Of a stretch of 64,000 nt of DNA, positions 33,088 through 46,303 are shown piece by piece. Source of the DNA: Nepenthes gracilis. Taxonomy: Eukaryota > Streptophyta > Magnoliopsida > Caryophyllales > Nepenthaceae. The position numbers were made by a program, and so were the translations under genes. The stretch lies in the NCBI GenBank assembly GCA_033239525.1, contig BSYO01000024.1, positions 2,170,001-2,234,000 on the forward strand, in the 5' to 3' direction. The notes beneath the pieces are model-generated. The model was not told the origin of the DNA and ran no database searches. It saw nothing but the letters and a program-made list of their open reading frames with translations. Each line of letters begins with the position of its first letter. Within the stretch, counting starts at the first letter, position 1.

Positions 33088-35091
33088 GTAGAAAATTGGT
33101 GCAAGGTAAAAGTTAAAAAGATAATTAATAAAATAAATTTCAAAAATAAAATTAAAGAAGTTAGGAAATTTGAGAATAATTTTAATATGCTCATAATCAA
33201 CTTTGCAGTCGATTGGTAATAATAAATCAAACAAAGAAAGCCTACCATTAACTGTACCATTAGTTAAGCTATTTAGAAAACACGACAAATTTTATCCGAT
33301 AGAGTTTGAAATAGACTAATTATGTGTATTTATAAGTTATTATAATTGTTTTTATAAATATTCTTAATTCATAATTTTTTTTTTCAAAATTTAAAAAAAA
33401 AATTGTTATTACCCATTTAGTTTTTACAGATTTTATAAATGATATCACAATTGGAGGTTTGGTATAATGTGAGTATCTAATCCAGTCAATCGAGTGGGCA
33501 TGGCCCCATGGATATACATAGTAAGTCGATTTTTAATCTTTTTAGTAAGTTTTAATTTAAAAATTCTTCAAAATTATTAAAAGATATGATTATCAAAAGC
33601 TATAAATAAAAAAAAATTTATTGTAAGATATTATATTGAATAAAAAACCCATTTAATTTTTATGGGTGTTTAAGTTGGAGCAAGTGAGAATGGCTTATTT
33701 TGTTCCAATTTGAAAAAGTAGTAGGTTATTAATGACTTAAGAAAGAAGGAAAATACGGGGAAAAATAAAATAAAAAAGGTAGCTGTCTTAGAGATAAGTT
33801 CAAGATTATTAAATAAATCTTTAGGGCACTCCTTGAAATAGTATTTGATACGTTTTGAGATTCGAATTTTAGACGGATCTAGATTTTTATTTCACATCTC
33901 ATTACTTGGTTGACTTGAAACACACGATTCCGATTGACATTTTCAAAAATTTGAAACTGTGCATCATAAATAATACAGGAGAGTCAGATTACCTACGGAG
34001 ATTGATATTCAATAGGCTCTTCGACACTCTTAAGTCAGAAATATCTTTCTTCATATCAAAGAAAATTGTAAAATAAAAAGTTTGTCTGTGTTTGTTTTTG
34101 TTTTATGGATCTTTTGTTCTTGTATTTTATTGAGTGAGAATGTATCTCCCTATTTTACCTATGAGAGTCTCCTTTTATAATGTTGTGACCGTTTTTAATA
34201 ATGCTTGCCTGTTTTGTTCGTTTATGTTCACTCATGTAACCACTTTTACATTAGAATGGCCAGTTTCATATCTAACATCATGGATAGAGTTACCGATTAC
34301 AAGCTGAAATATAAATTGAAATTAACCACAACGCTTGGACCTTAGGATTAATCTGGCCCATTTCATACAAAGTGTAGGGTTACTTCTTTATTGGGCTTTT
34401 TATTTAAGTCAGTCCAATGTTAATTGCGCCATGAAATAAATAAAAAGAAAATGAAAATAGGATAAAAAATAAAAATACATTTATCGATAATTAAATAAAA
34501 TTTTTTTACTTATCATGTCGAATATCTTTAATTAATCTAATAAAGTTTATTTATTAACTATTATGACCCACTTATTTATATTAAATTAGTTAAAATTTTC
34601 TCCTTTTTTCTTAATAAAATAGTGATTATTAACTTTTTATGCTAAAAATTAAAAGTATAAAATTATCGACCTGATTAAAAAAAATTTTCTAGAAGAGCTG
34701 GACTTCAAATTACTTGACTTTATGGTTATATTAATTCAAATTACAAATATAAGTTTCTCTTTGGTTGTCTTAGGCTGGATTCACACTTTGTTTGATAGGA
34801 TCATTTGCCCTAAAAAAATTATTTATATATATAATTTTTAAATATTGAAACTTAAAATTTTCAATCTTTTTAGAAATTTTTTATTAACCTACACTGAATA
34901 AATATAGATATCCTTGTACTATTTTCATAAAATTTACTAAAATTTAAGTAATTAAACATATTATTAAATTATCATATTATTTTATTTAGTTATCGAAAAA
35001 GGATAAATTGAAATATATTTCATGCCCTACCATTTTTTTTAACTTTATTTTTGAATAATTTCCTTTATAAATTAAAATAAGCATAAAAATA

Positions 35092-35121
35092 CGTGTGTGT
35101 GTGTGTGTGTGTATATATATA
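35092..35121 (+). repeat. (GT)n(AT)n microsatellite
   Basis: About nine GT units followed by AT units. Copy A has only a short AT tract here (about 4595). Confidence 0.8.
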
Positions 35122-35321
35122 AATTTATTTAATTTTTTTAAAAGCTGAATAGAGCCACGTCCTTTTCAAAGTCGGTGCAATTGAACTTCATGCATTAATT
35201 TGGTAGTTCTATGGATATGTTTTAAAGTAGACTTTTTCAACCATGCGAATTAAAACTCTTGAGTAAAGTGCAAGTATGCTTTGTTGAACGAGTCTACTTA
35301 CCAAATCAGCTTATAAAGTAC

Positions 35322-35880
35322 GAATGATACGGCATTTTCATTTCAGATTAACTCTTAAAATTGTAATTTATTTTATTTTAAAAAATCAAAATACATGTAT
35401 TTTTGATATTATCTTCAACTTTGATAATAACAGTATCATTTAAATCATCTGTAACTTTTTATTTAATGAAAATTAGGTTTGGGACGTTAGCCATCGTCCT
35501 TAGTATGAATGATACAGTATCTCTATTTCAGATTGACTCTTAAGACTGTAATTTATTTTATTTAAAAAGATAAAAAATACAGATTTTTTTTATATTATCT
35601 TCAACTTTAACAATAACAGTATCATTCAGATTATCTATAACTTTCTACCTAATAAGAATTAGGTTTGGGACTTTAGTCATCCCCCCTTAATATGAATGAT
35701 GTAGTACCTCCATTTTAAATTTACTCTTAAGATTGTAATTTATTTTATTTAGAAAGATCAAAGAACGGATATTTTTGACATTATCTTCAACTTTAATAAT
35801 AACAATATTATTTATATCATCTGTAACTTTATATCTAATATGAATTAGGTTTGGATGATGACTATCCCTCTTAATCCTTC
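35322..35880 (+). repeat. Three tandem units of about 186 bp (copy B, uninterrupted)
   Basis: Units start at 35322, 35507 and 35694 with GAATGAT(A/G). Each has an inverted partner (AGTATCATTCA type) about 110 bp in, so a unit could fold. The second unit holds the empty target site ATCTC (35519-35523) of element S. Confidence 0.8.
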
Positions 35881-38549
35881 TATGGTTTGTCCGGCTTTGG
35901 CTTGTTAGTCTTTTGGCTCACCTTTTGGCTTTATTTTTTTGAATTATGTATATTTTGATACAGAATTTTCATCTATTTTGTAATTAGTTTATTTTGACTT
36001 CTTTATAAACATTTGTGCTTCTAAAATCATTGTACGTATAAAATTTTTCTGATAAAATAAAATATTACTTATTTATTAAAAGAAAACGGCATTAATCGGG
36101 CCTGTTTAAACGATGTGGTGCTTCAACCACCCGATTATTTCAACGAATTCATAAAGAACATATAAATAAAAGAAATAACACATCATTTTAAAGTATTTTA
36201 AAAGCATTAATTATAAATTCTTGCTCTATATTAAGCAAAATCCACAATACCAATTGTTGCTCTATATTAATTCTTTTGTTCAGTTTTAACTACAATCCAA
36301 AGTAAGTTTAATTTAAAATTAATTTTTTAAAATTAGATTGGCTACAAAAACTTAAATCTTAAATCTTAAATCTGACCGATCAAATTCAATATTCTTTAAA
36401 AATATAAGTAATTTTTAAATATTTTTTATGTCGCTTTAATACTGACACAGTTACATATTTACTTCTTTATTAATGTCAATTTGTCTTTAAGTTATGAGTA
36501 CCCCATTTAGTTTAATAATGATTTATGACTCATTATTGGTTATGAAAAATAAATAATAAATTAAGTGTCAATGATTTACCCGTTCTTTAAAGCAAACCAC
36601 TTATCCATCCATGTAGGACTTGTTCCCAAGAGAAGGGGGCCTGTGCCGCGGCCAAAATCAAACGACCATGATTTACAGAGTTTTTTTGTATTTTTATTTA
36701 AAAATAAAAGAAATAAAAAGTTGTTTGATCATTAAATTTATGATCGAATGGCCACAATTGCGGCAGAGAACCCTGAGCTCCTTGGTTCTCTTGGTGCCCT
36801 CGATATCAATTAGTAGGTAAGAAAGGATTGTCTCTTCCCAATTTTAAAATATAGTAGATGACCAATAAATAATTACGATGAAAAATAAATATAAGAAAAA
36901 TTAAAGACAAAAAAGAGAGTCCATTAGGCAAGGTCATGGGGGAACCGGATATGTAGTGTCAGAGCCAAAGATTTGATTTATTAGAATTATCTTATATAAT
37001 ATGATATATATTTAATAATTTATTATTATAATTAAATATTATAATTTTATACCATTTAATTATATTTTATTAGAGAAATTACTTTTTAATATGTCTGATA
37101 TTTGATATGAAATAGGCTACAAATAATTAAGAAATCATACGCATTTTTACTCTATATAATTTTGATTGATATGCTTATCATATGGCAAAATTATTTCTCA
37201 AAAACACTGATTGTTATAGAAAGCGCTACTCTCATTCTCATTCGGTCTTAAGCTAAACCCCAAGTCTCAACATTTGAGACCTCAGCCACAAAATAGGGCC
37301 ACAAAATAGTAGCTATTTTTATAGTAGAAAAGGGCCACAAAATAAGCCATTTTAAAGCAAAAAAAAAAAAAAAAGTAGTCAAATGATTAAAGAATTTTAG
37401 TTAATGAAGTAAACAATCAGACTCTGATTGATAAGATCAATTCGTAATCAATATACAATGATTGAGATTCTATCGAGAAGGAACGCTTGAGTAACGTTCA
37501 AAGAGTACCTCTCAAGAGTCCATTCTAATATGTTTCAAAATTGAATTCAACCTTCGAATATAGAGGTTAGTGTTGGGTATATTTTAAATAAGATTAATCC
37601 AACCTAACCTGATGAAATATAGGTCATTCAGATTGCAAGTTTGTGGATAAATATAAAATAATCAAATTGTTATACTTGAAATGAAAAAGAATTAAGAATC
37701 AGTTTAGACAGTTGGTGAACCGAATATCCGGTTGGCCAGATTGTCAAAAAATACAAGAGGATGAGGTACCTAATGCTCGATAGAAAATTAAACAGGTATT
37801 AAATTCTGATGAGTAGTAATATGAATAGAGGAATGAATGGTCATATTAAACATGCATTTGCACAATCAAATGATAAGTATTAAGCTATAAATAATTATAA
37901 TCTTGTACAATAATTGGATTAGTTTGATTCGAACTAACATAATACCTTAATTAATATATAGTCATGTCAATTTTTAAAAGATACACTAATTAGCAGAAAA
38001 GTTATAAATATGTAAATTTTTTTCAATTAGAAGAATGCAAATTAAGGATAGAAAAAAATAGATATAGAGCTCCGACTCTTGAGACACTTATGTCTTTTAA
38101 TAATTATAGAACCAAGTCATGTAATCCTCAAACTCTCTCTTATACTCGCATCCTCAATTCTTAATTATCTTCTAATTTTATAAAAAAGATATTTAATTTG
38201 AATATCGGAAGATAATTTGGGGAGTGAGTTTCAATTCTTTAAATGCTTATTAACTATTGTGGTATGTAAAATTCAAATTAAAAGGCTTGAAGGTTTGACC
38301 TAACTCTATTCTAACGACTATTTAGATTTCAAGTACGAGCCAAATATTTATGTATTATTCATATAAAATAATATGTGAAGGTAAATCAAAAATCAAATAT
38401 TCGAGCACTATTACAAAATAATACATAACACTATTTTCAAACAAAATAAGTAAAAATAATTTAGAATATTATAATTGAGTTAATTATCACAGGTTTAACT
38501 TTTATATTTATGTGTCTTGTAATCTCTATGAATAAAGTCATATACTTAT

Positions 38550-39495
38550 TGATACGCCCCTAGTTTTTGAGTTGTCGTACGGATTATGGGCCTTCTAATT
38601 TTTTACTGCGGGTCGAATTAGAGCGGGTCCGATCCCCCTTACTGCTAATGTAAAACCTGCACACTATAAATTATAAATAAGAGGTTAGAGGATTAGTGGG
38701 ATTAAAATTTTAATTTATCATCCAATACTTAAATTAGAAATTTTTTTAAGAAAATAGAAAGTTACTATGAGGATGGTAAATAATGTTGAATTGCACGTGA
38801 GTGTAGGGAGATTGCGCTCCTTTGTGGTTGCACGTAGTTGGTAGTTCACTCGAATTGCACTCAACAGAGAGTGGCTAACTATCAGGGAAAGAACTGCATT
38901 ACAAAGGAGTGCTTGGTTCTTTCTTTCGCTCTGTGAGCCTTGCTTGTAGGCAATTTATCTCGTGAGAGTTGTCCTCTCCTCCTGTGGACGATGAGGGGAT
39001 TTATAATGTCTTGCCTAAAGGGCCTTGGTGTCGAGACTGATGACAAGTGTTTCCACGAAATTTGCCAGCAGCTGGGTTTTGACGAGAGCCGCCGTGTCAG
39101 TTATCGTCTTGAGACGCTGATGCGATCGTGGTTGGTGATGGGTGACAAGGGTTAGGTCTCCTCCAGTGTGCTAGGCTACTGTTAGTGGGCGGGTACGGCG
39201 ATTCTCCATAGTTGACTGCCAACTTTATTGGTTGAGATTTGTCGCACTGGCGTCTGCTGCGCTTCCAGGCTACTATCACAAAGGTGGAGAGTTGACTTTA
39301 TTGCGATTGGTGGAGTTGTAGAAATTACCTCCTGATGTTGAGCCGTTGGATCCCCATGAGCCTATACATAGCAGACGGGCTATTCGGACAACCTTTGGGT
39401 TTTGTTCTTGCGTTGGGCCTTACTTGCTAATGGGCTGATTGTCGAATCGCTCTCTGTCATGATTGGATCGGCTTGTATCGTTCATGAACCTATCA
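38550..39495 (+). repeat. Solo LTR in segment B
   Basis: Paralogue of 15047-16068, flanked by CTTAT (38545-38549 and 39496-39500). A deletion of about 70 bp removed the stretch that in A and C contains CTCCTACAGGTGCACCC. Confidence 0.85.
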
Positions 39496-40176
39496 CTTAT
39501 AATTGGAAAAAAATTATTTTCCTCTATTATTATAATAACAAACAAACCTTACATATTCTTTAATCGGGGGCAAAATTTCTCTTCCTCACACAAATAAATT
39601 GTATCAGCCAATGACTCTCTTACTTTACCTATAAATATCAACATTCACTTCATTTAGGAAGGATCTTTGGAGATATTTTAAATTCAACTGCAAAGAATAA
39701 AACGAGTCATTATTCTATTGAGCACGGTGCTTACCAAATATTTAGTAAAATTCCTAATAGAATTGGATTGAAGTGTCTATTTCAAAAAGTATATTGTAAT
39801 CCTTTTAAACGGTCTGCTTAACTTGAACTCCTAGCAATGCAATAAGAATCCCATATCAAATACCACTGGCACCAAATGGGATCAACATTGTTATTTTATC
39901 AAAAAAGGTCATCATCTGTCAATTTTACTTTCTAATACAGCTTCTCCTGCAACAATTTGATCTGTTTATCAGTAACTAATTATCAGTGATTGTAATATTT
40001 TCTTTACTAGAAAATATCATCATCAATTAGGAATATAATCACTATTGAAAACCACAATTATTATTATTATTATTATTATAAAATGGCTACTAATTCAATG
40101 GCGGACAAGGTCTCTCGTCTTTGACATTTTACAATGTCAAACTTTGCTTTTCAACCGCTGCGGTCTATAAACGATC

Positions 40177-40244
40177 AACGACGTCGTTGATACCACCAAA
40201 TACACGCAGGGTTTTCGGCACGCATGTCATTCTGCATATAAAAA
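40177..40244 (+). promoter_or_regulatory. GLP-B promoter: ACGT palindrome and TATA box
   Basis: Perfect 12-bp palindrome AACGACGTCGTT (40177-40188) with a GACGTC core of the bZIP-binding type, a degenerate RY site (CGCATG) and TATAAAAA (40237-40244), 81 bp before the GLP-B ATG. Confidence 0.65.
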
Positions 40245-40317
40245 GCGCCCAAAGTTAACGTACAGATATACGTAGTCCATCAACAAGCCATATAGCCATC
40301 TGTCTAGCTAACCCCTA

Positions 40318-40539
40318 ATGGCTGCCATAATCTCCATACTCTTCTTCCTAGCCTGGTTTCTTCTAGCTCCCTTGCCCTTACAATCGGCAGACTCAGACCC
40401 CCTTCAGGACTTCTGCGTCGGGCTCATAAACGCCCCCAAATCTATCAACGGCTTCCCATGCAAGCTGGTCTCCGCCAACGTCTTCTCCTCCGACGTCATT
40501 GCCTACAAAGGAAACACCAACAACCCCTTCGGAATTTAG
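40318..40539 (+). pseudogene. Germin-like protein fragment (GLP-B), 5' third only
   Basis: Encodes the signal peptide, both N-terminal cysteines (DFC and GFPC) and the chain to about residue 72 of a germin-like protein, then stops after a few foreign codons. Homology to GLP-A/E ends at CCTTCGG (about 40531). Both germin boxes, and so all metal ligands, are missing. A small in-frame deletion also occurs near VSANVF. The break abuts the degenerate integrase end of element T. The promoter is still recognisable, so a short secreted peptide could be made, but nothing suggests a function. Confidence 0.9.
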
Positions 40540-40544
40540 ATCAT

Positions 40545-40826
40545 CTTCTGATTATCCATTCATTTGAAGGTAATATGTTGTGTTAAATTTTAAGTTGTTA
40601 CACTACTCATATAACCTTCCCTAAAATTTTGAGATAAATATTGAACCTCGACCCAAACCAATGCTGATATTCCATGAAATATAACTACATCGTTAATGTA
40701 TAATATTGTCAAATAGCCTGTTAAGAATGTCATCCAAATGGCAACAGAGCGGGCTAACTTGTTAAGCCAATCTACAATCACCCAAATAATATTATGATTT
40801 ATCGATATCATTGACAAATTTATCAC
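40545..40826 (-). pseudogene. Element T integrase core remnant
   Basis: Minus-strand frame with IIWVIVDWLNKLARSV and LTILYINDVVIFHGIS, matching the Ty3/gypsy integrase core (usual form: ...WVIVDRLTKSAHF... and LYI..IVRLHG.P). The second catalytic Asp region (SDRDPRF in relatives) is replaced by VEVQYLSQNF. Truncated at the GLP-B junction. Confidence 0.75.
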
Positions 40827-41393
40827 AAAATCTATCGTTATATACTTTCACTTCCAACTAGAGCTAGCATAGGTTACAAATATCAGGTAACTTCTTATAC
40901 CTGGCTTTTAATTGTTGACAAATCAAACATATTATTACATAGCCGTAATTTCTCTTTTAATTTTACACCACCAAAAAATCTTCCTCAAGCCTTAATACAT
41001 CTTATTAATCAATGGGTGGATAATACATTTTGATCAATGATCTTCATTTATGATTTCCTACATTAATTTATAAATATTTGGTACACATATCTGCTTCCGA
41101 AACCTTAAAACTCAATCAACTTACACACTGATATCTGCTATTAATTCTTTGCTCACATTCCCAACAATGTTTACTAAGAATGGATTATCCACTTGAGTTT
41201 CTTTAATCTTTTTCATTATCTCCAACTGTATGTTAAAGTATGATAAAATCATTCGTGTATCCAAAAAATATAACCAGAAACTCATAATGTTCATATTTTA
41301 TTCGAAAAGATATCTTTGCCACGTCTTTATTTTTAATTCTTAACTAATAATAATTCGAACAAAGACCTATAATTGAAGATGTCTATAACCCTT

Positions 41394-41520
41394 ACAATTG
41401 ATCAAATAAATCATTAATGCTTGGTAACGGGTTCCTATTCCTAATGGTTACCATATTGAACTTCCGATAATTTATGGACAATTATATACATCCACCATTC
41501 TTCACAAAAAAATACCAATT
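41394..41520 (-). pseudogene. Element T reverse transcriptase remnant
   Basis: Minus-strand translation gives FFVKNGGC, then LSINYRKFNMVT and RNPLPSINDLFDQL with stops between. Corresponds to the fingers region of Ty3/gypsy RT (VKKKDGS...DYR.LN..T.K.RYPLP.IDDL.DQL). The catalytic YxDD was not recognised. Between here and the integrase only degenerate sequence is seen. Confidence 0.7.
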
Positions 41521-41978
41521 CACCCACGTGATAAATTTGGCATAGTGAAGCATTTTTTCAACAATTTTTGCAATTATTTCTTCAACTCTTTTAACTTCAA
41601 TAGTATCATTTTGTGATGATCCTTGGACATAGGCGCCGTTCCTGGCATAATCTATATCTTAAATTCTATCTCCTGATTTGGCAACAACCCCAAAAGACCG
41701 TCCAAAAAGCCATCTTCAAATTCCCATAATACAAGTATCTCTTCAGCTGGAATATTGTGGCTACCAATGGTGGTTACATAAGCCAAATAGATTTGGAACC
41801 CACTTGTCATCAAATGATATGCACGCAACACTAAAATTATGTAGGTGGATTGCTTTTGTATTATTCCTTAAAAATAAAATGGTTCGCAACTTAAAATAAA
41901 AAAGGCATCCATTTGTAAAAATAATCTACAATAATATGATAATTTGCTAACCAATTAATATATAAAATTATATCAAAA

Positions 41979-42170
41979 TTATCCATATTTAATGAGATCA
42001 AATTTATGACCAACTTTATTCACCCAAATGATACACCACTTGTATACAATATGAATCACTAAAAACAATTCTATACGTGTTGACACTGTTAATACTAATT
42101 TAAAATGTAACAATAAATGGCGAATAAATTCTAAACTTAAGAATGAATGTGTTGACCGAAAATTTAACAA
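41979..42170 (-). pseudogene. Element T retropepsin-like remnant
   Basis: 63-codon open stretch with MLNFRSTHSFLSLEF, matching the D-S/T-G-S/A-T-H-S-F-(I/V)-S pattern of plant Ty3/gypsy protease. The catalytic Asp-Ser/Thr-Gly is altered to NFR-S, so it is inactive. Confidence 0.65.
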
Positions 42171-42294
42171 TACAAGTGCAAAGTCTTAAAAATTGAAAGT
42201 TTACCATCAATTACCATTAAAGATACATCCGCATCTCGGGCTGTCATTACAAAAGCTTCTCTCAAAACACCAAGTTTCCTTGCCATTTACATCA

Positions 42295-42396
42295 AGGGGT
42301 AAGGGCAATCCTTAACCATATAGCTAGATTAGCCACATACCCCTGATAGCTTATAATAAGGTCTCTCTCCATGTGTTTTTCAACAATTAGTGCACA
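42295..42396 (-). pseudogene. Element T gag zinc knuckle remnant
   Basis: Minus strand gives CTNC, KTHGE, then SGVCG and YMVKDCP. This fits the two-part C-x2-C...C-x2-C-x4-H-x4-C region of plant Ty3/gypsy gag with some ligands and reading frame lost. Confidence 0.6.
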
Positions 42397-42762
42397 CAAG
42401 TTTTGATTGAGGGCTTTGTGCGCCCCGCAGTTTAGCTCTTTCATTTCTTTTTCCCATCAAATTTATCCATTTATGAAATCCATCCGGTCTTGAGCTTTGG
42501 CCTTCTTCTTACAAATTCCTCTTACTAACTCTTAATAAAAAAGAATGGCTTGATCTAACACCTATCTATAGGTTCCTGACCTTAATATTGCTAGTCGTTC
42601 GCTGATAGTATCATTCAACCATTATAGGAATTTTCATACTCTTCTAATATCATCCAGTACTACATAGGGGCATAACAGGACAGCTTTATAAACTTGGTAT
42701 CGTAATCTGTCATATTTTGTTTTATTGTTGCAAATAGGCAGATTCACCCTCGTTTTGTTCCC

Positions 42763-43130
42763 TTAAATTCGTACGAAAGCATTTCTCCATAAATATTTCC
42801 ACAAATACGTCCCATAAAATATGTTCATTCTTGAGCCTCGTAATTTTTTCTTCATTGATAACCAAGGGCACGCCTCTTTTTCCAGTTTGTAAAAGGCAAA
42901 AATAGCTTTCTCATCGTCAAAAGAATAAGTAACCTTAAAAACCTTCCTGATCAACCAAGTCTAAATTTTTGCCTTTGTGGGATCCGTAACTCCTATGGAC
43001 TTCGCATCTACTCATTAATGAAATGGTCATGAGCCATCATGGCCACCATTGGATTAGCCACTATCAGTTCCAAATTTTTTGATTTTTGGACCATTAATTT
43101 CATCACATCCGCCGTTCTAACCAAAATGGC
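42763..43130 (-). pseudogene. Element T gag core remnant
   Basis: Contains FDDEKAIFAFYKLEKEACPWL and, later, IFYGTYLWKYLWRNAF, matching the gag core pattern (.. D..KV..A...L.G.A..WW ... W..F...F...F). An upstream frame with NCEEEYFAILVRTADVMKLMVQ looks like the helical gag start. Frameshifts and stops present. Confidence 0.6.
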
Positions 43131-43383
43131 AAAATATTCTTCCTCGCAGTTTGGGTAACAAACTTAGTCTACCACATCCAGCCAACATTTGACAATATTA
43201 TCAAAAGATAATTAATCAAATTAAACCTTCAAATCAAATAAAATATTGTCCTCATGACCACTCTCATACCACAGTTGTCGCATCCCCAATCCTAAGTCTA
43301 ATTATTAAGTTCTCAATCGATAACTAGCTTAAATCCTCTTTTAGTTATTACTTATTTAATATTTAATTATTTATTTTATTAAC

Positions 43384-44261
43384 TGTTGCGTCCGCAGTTG
43401 TTGTACGGATTAGGGGGCCTCCGAGTATCCTGTCGCGCTGAAGCGTGGGGATGAGGGTCCGGTCTCCGTATCTATTAATCTGGACATGTACAACACAATC
43501 AACAAACAAGATGTCAGAGGTCCGGCAGGATTTCTCCCGCCACGGCCACTCCAACACTCAAATTAGTAAGTTCCCGCAATAAACAAAAATGATACACGCA
43601 CTAGGCGGTGTGCGGATGAGTGCTGATGATGCATGAGTGATGCGAGTTTATTAGAGTAAGAGATGCAATGAGCAAGTAACGGAAGGCCTGACTTCTTTAA
43701 TGCACCGCAGTTGGTTGCTAACTTCCCGTTGCCTCAGTGGGCTTGGGAATCACAATCTTGAGAGAAACGGGCTTACTCGCGGCCTCGAGACTTATATTCT
43801 CTTCTTTTTGATTGCTCTTTCTCTATTGATCTGGGAAAGGGAAGAAGAAGCAGCCCCCCTTTCTGCGGAGGAAGAGAGCTCTTATAGGCTCTTCCCGTGA
43901 GGGCTTTAGGCGCGAGAACCCCCGTTGCTAGGGCTCCTTGGCCGCTGGACACTGTCGCTGACCGTCGGTCATGTTGGCTGTCGCTTTTCGATAGCAGGCA
44001 GGCTCCTGAGCACTGTCGGCCACACTTGGTCTCCCTTCGAGTTGGGATTGGCTGGTTGCCTGCGGTCGGCCGCCTAAGCCGCTGTCGCAGCGTTGGCCGC
44101 TTCTCCATTAGCTGGTTTTTTCTCTCTCCTAGCTGTTTTCCGGCAGCTCATTAATGAGCTGCAGGATACCTGTTACCTTTCGCTAGCTGGGTGCCACGTA
44201 GGTTCCTTGTACAGTTGGGCTGGGCTTGCAAATTTCTTGGGCCTTATCATGGAACCCAACA
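43384..44261 (-). repeat. Element Z LTR (3' LTR)
   Basis: 878 bp, TGTTGCGTCCGCAG...GGAACCCAACA. The start resembles the solo LTR of segments A-C (GCGTCC, then TACGGATTAGG), which suggests one LTR superfamily. Confidence 0.75.
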
Positions 44262-45210
44262 CTAGCTCCCCATGCCTTTGGAGGGACGATGAGAAGATTC
44301 TGGCTCACCTCGCACTTAGTGGGGGTCCGAGAAGGAGTCGGATGGATTAGTTGGATGCCCAAAGTTCTTGATAAAGGCCGCTCTAACTTTCGCGTTGCAG
44401 TTCACTCCTCATGCTAATGAGGGTGGTTAGGCCACTCTGCTGTCGTCACGTGCCTTCCCTCCGTGGTGTGACTCGTCCAGAGTGCGGCGGGACCGTGGCG
44501 GAACCTCTGCGGGGATGTTTCCTGCTAGCAGGGTGTGCCGCTCATGGTCTCCACTTCACTGAGTTCAAGCGCGGACCGTGGAGGGGGCAGAGGCTGGAGC
44601 CCCGATTAGAAAATTGTTGGGGTTATTCCCTCTAATTCCCCTGGTGGTTTCGGTACTGGTGCGAATCCCGCCCCGGTGGATCGTGCTGCGGCCGCTTCCA
44701 CTTCGGGGGGGAGCCTCGTGTGGCCACCTCCACTCGCTTGTTGAGTTACCAGCGGCTTCCGACCGTGGTGATCTCATATTGATCACGTTCTCCAAGCTTG
44801 TCTGGAGCAATTACCGAGGCCCTTGGGCCCCGCACTGTCGTCTTTCTTCATCTTTCTTGTACCCTTGTCACTGTAAATTGTGTACTTTGTAAGAAAGTAT
44901 TGATTAATAAAATAAGTAGCCCTTTTTCCTTCATTTCTCCCTTCTCACTGTGCATGCTTCTTTTTATCGACTGTCTTCTTTCGGCGAATCACATCCTGTC
45001 CCGTGGGGGCAAAAAGGCCACTGTTGGCGGTCACGTCCCTTGGCTTGTCTGGCGCATTAATGCGCGTGAGGTCAGGAGGCGTCATTCCATAATGACTTGC
45101 CTTGGAAACGCGCGAGACCTCAGGGATTCTCCACGTGGAGGGTGCCCGTTGGCCAAGCATTGGCGCCTTTTGTCTTCGCAGGGCAGCCGTTTTCAGGAGA
45201 AAATCTCACC
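44262..45210 (+). other. Element Z internal region before the first ORF module
   Basis: GC-rich and frame-poor to about 44840, then a T-rich stretch with AATAAA near 44907, which looks like the end of an earlier plus-strand transcription unit. No product recognised. Confidence 0.35.
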
Positions 45211-45957
45211 TATTTAAACGTGCAAATCCTCCCTGTGACTTTACACTTTCCTGTGTTTGCGCACTCAACAGTCGTTCGTTCTTCCTGTGCTTGCTCTCGC
45301 CCTAACTTTGATGAAGGAGTCATCATACGAATCGGAATGTTCTTCCACATTTCCAAGGCTTCGAGTGTCAGCGTACCAGGAGGGGGTCACTCCGAAGCCA
45401 CTGTCGTGGGCCCTGCACGATTCCCGCGGGTGCCTCCACGCTTTGAGAGGGTAGAGGGTTTTGCCTCTTCTCGGGAGCGTGCTCCAGGGAGGGGGGACCT
45501 CTTGCTCCAATAGATCACCCGGAGGGTTAAGAGCGTTGAGGCACGTGTGCAAGTCACGGTGGCCGAGATGGAGCAGCTGAGGGCCCAAGTAGCGCATTTT
45601 GAGGATGCGTAGACTGAATCGGAAGCGAGGGCTTCCCAACTTGTCAGTGCCAATGTGGGGGCTCAGGCCCACATACGGGCTCTTGAAGAAGAGAACGAGC
45701 AGCTGCTGCGACAGTTTGGGGCAGAGGTCGCGCGGATGGGGACGGAGTTGAGGTTGAGGTTTCTGCCGGAGGAAGTTGGTCCTGCACTGGAGAGAAATTA
45801 CCAGGACGGAATCCGTCTCAGCCGGAGGCTAGCCTTGCTGGAGGACCCAAACTTCCGCATCGGAGTCCTGGACTCCAGCAACTCCAGTGCTCAAACGCGC
45901 GCACAACCGGTTGAGTACCCGACTCCGAGTTCCTCTGCGGATCGTGTCGGGCGTTAG
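45211..45957 (+). pseudogene. Element Z antisense ORF module 1 (coiled-coil protein)
   Basis: TATTTAAAC (45211-45219) lies 100 bp before an ATG at 45311. After several frame changes, the region 45570-45957 encodes a coiled coil (EQLRAQVAHFEDA, then RALEEENEQLLRQFGAEVARMG). DGIRLSRRLALLEDPNFRIGVLD follows, equivalent to the C-terminal GIR...DPRNASAL part of the Y and chimeric ORFs. The PF04195-like domain is missing from this module. An AATAAA stands at about 46009. Confidence 0.5.
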
Positions 45958-46303
45958 TTGATAGTCTCCGCGGCAAGCCGCTGTAATCATTTTTTGACAG
46001 TCATTGTAATAAAATTCATCGTTTTGTTGTGCTATTTTTGTTTTTCACAGTTTGTGTTTTTGGATTTTCGTTTTTATTCCCGTGCGTCCCTTTGGTGAGC
46101 TTCGTTATCGTAAGCCCGCATTTAATGCGGGGGTGCCAGCGTGGATTTTCATCAGGCGGCTAAGGTGACCCGCTTTTCAGTTTGGCGTATGACCATGATT
46201 GTGGGTGACTTCGAGCTCCACGACGCTCCACGGGGCAGGCACATGTCCCAGCCACTCATGGTGAGTGCCGTTTGGGTTTCCCGCTTACTGGCCTCTCGTT
46301 GTC

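Larger units (their letters stand above)
33155..40536 (+). repeat. Paralogous segment B (GLP-containing unit, copy B)
   Basis: Second copy of the unit, without elements U, S and 12117-13153, so it preserves their empty sites. Contains the solo LTR and ends in truncated GLP-B. No other coding sequence in 33155-38544 or 39501-40317; AT-rich with stops in all frames. Confidence 0.85.
40540..43383 (-). mobile_element. Element T: decayed Ty3/gypsy retrotransposon, truncated at both ends
   Basis: Reading leftwards on the minus strand, the order is LTR stub, primer site (TGTGGTATGAGAG, near tRNA-iMet), gag, zinc knuckle, protease-like, reverse transcriptase and integrase. This is the Ty3/gypsy order. 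Every domain has stops or shifts. The 3' end is lost within the integrase core at the junction with GLP-B, and the 5' LTR is cut at 43383 by element Z. This is one of the oldest elements here. Confidence 0.8.
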
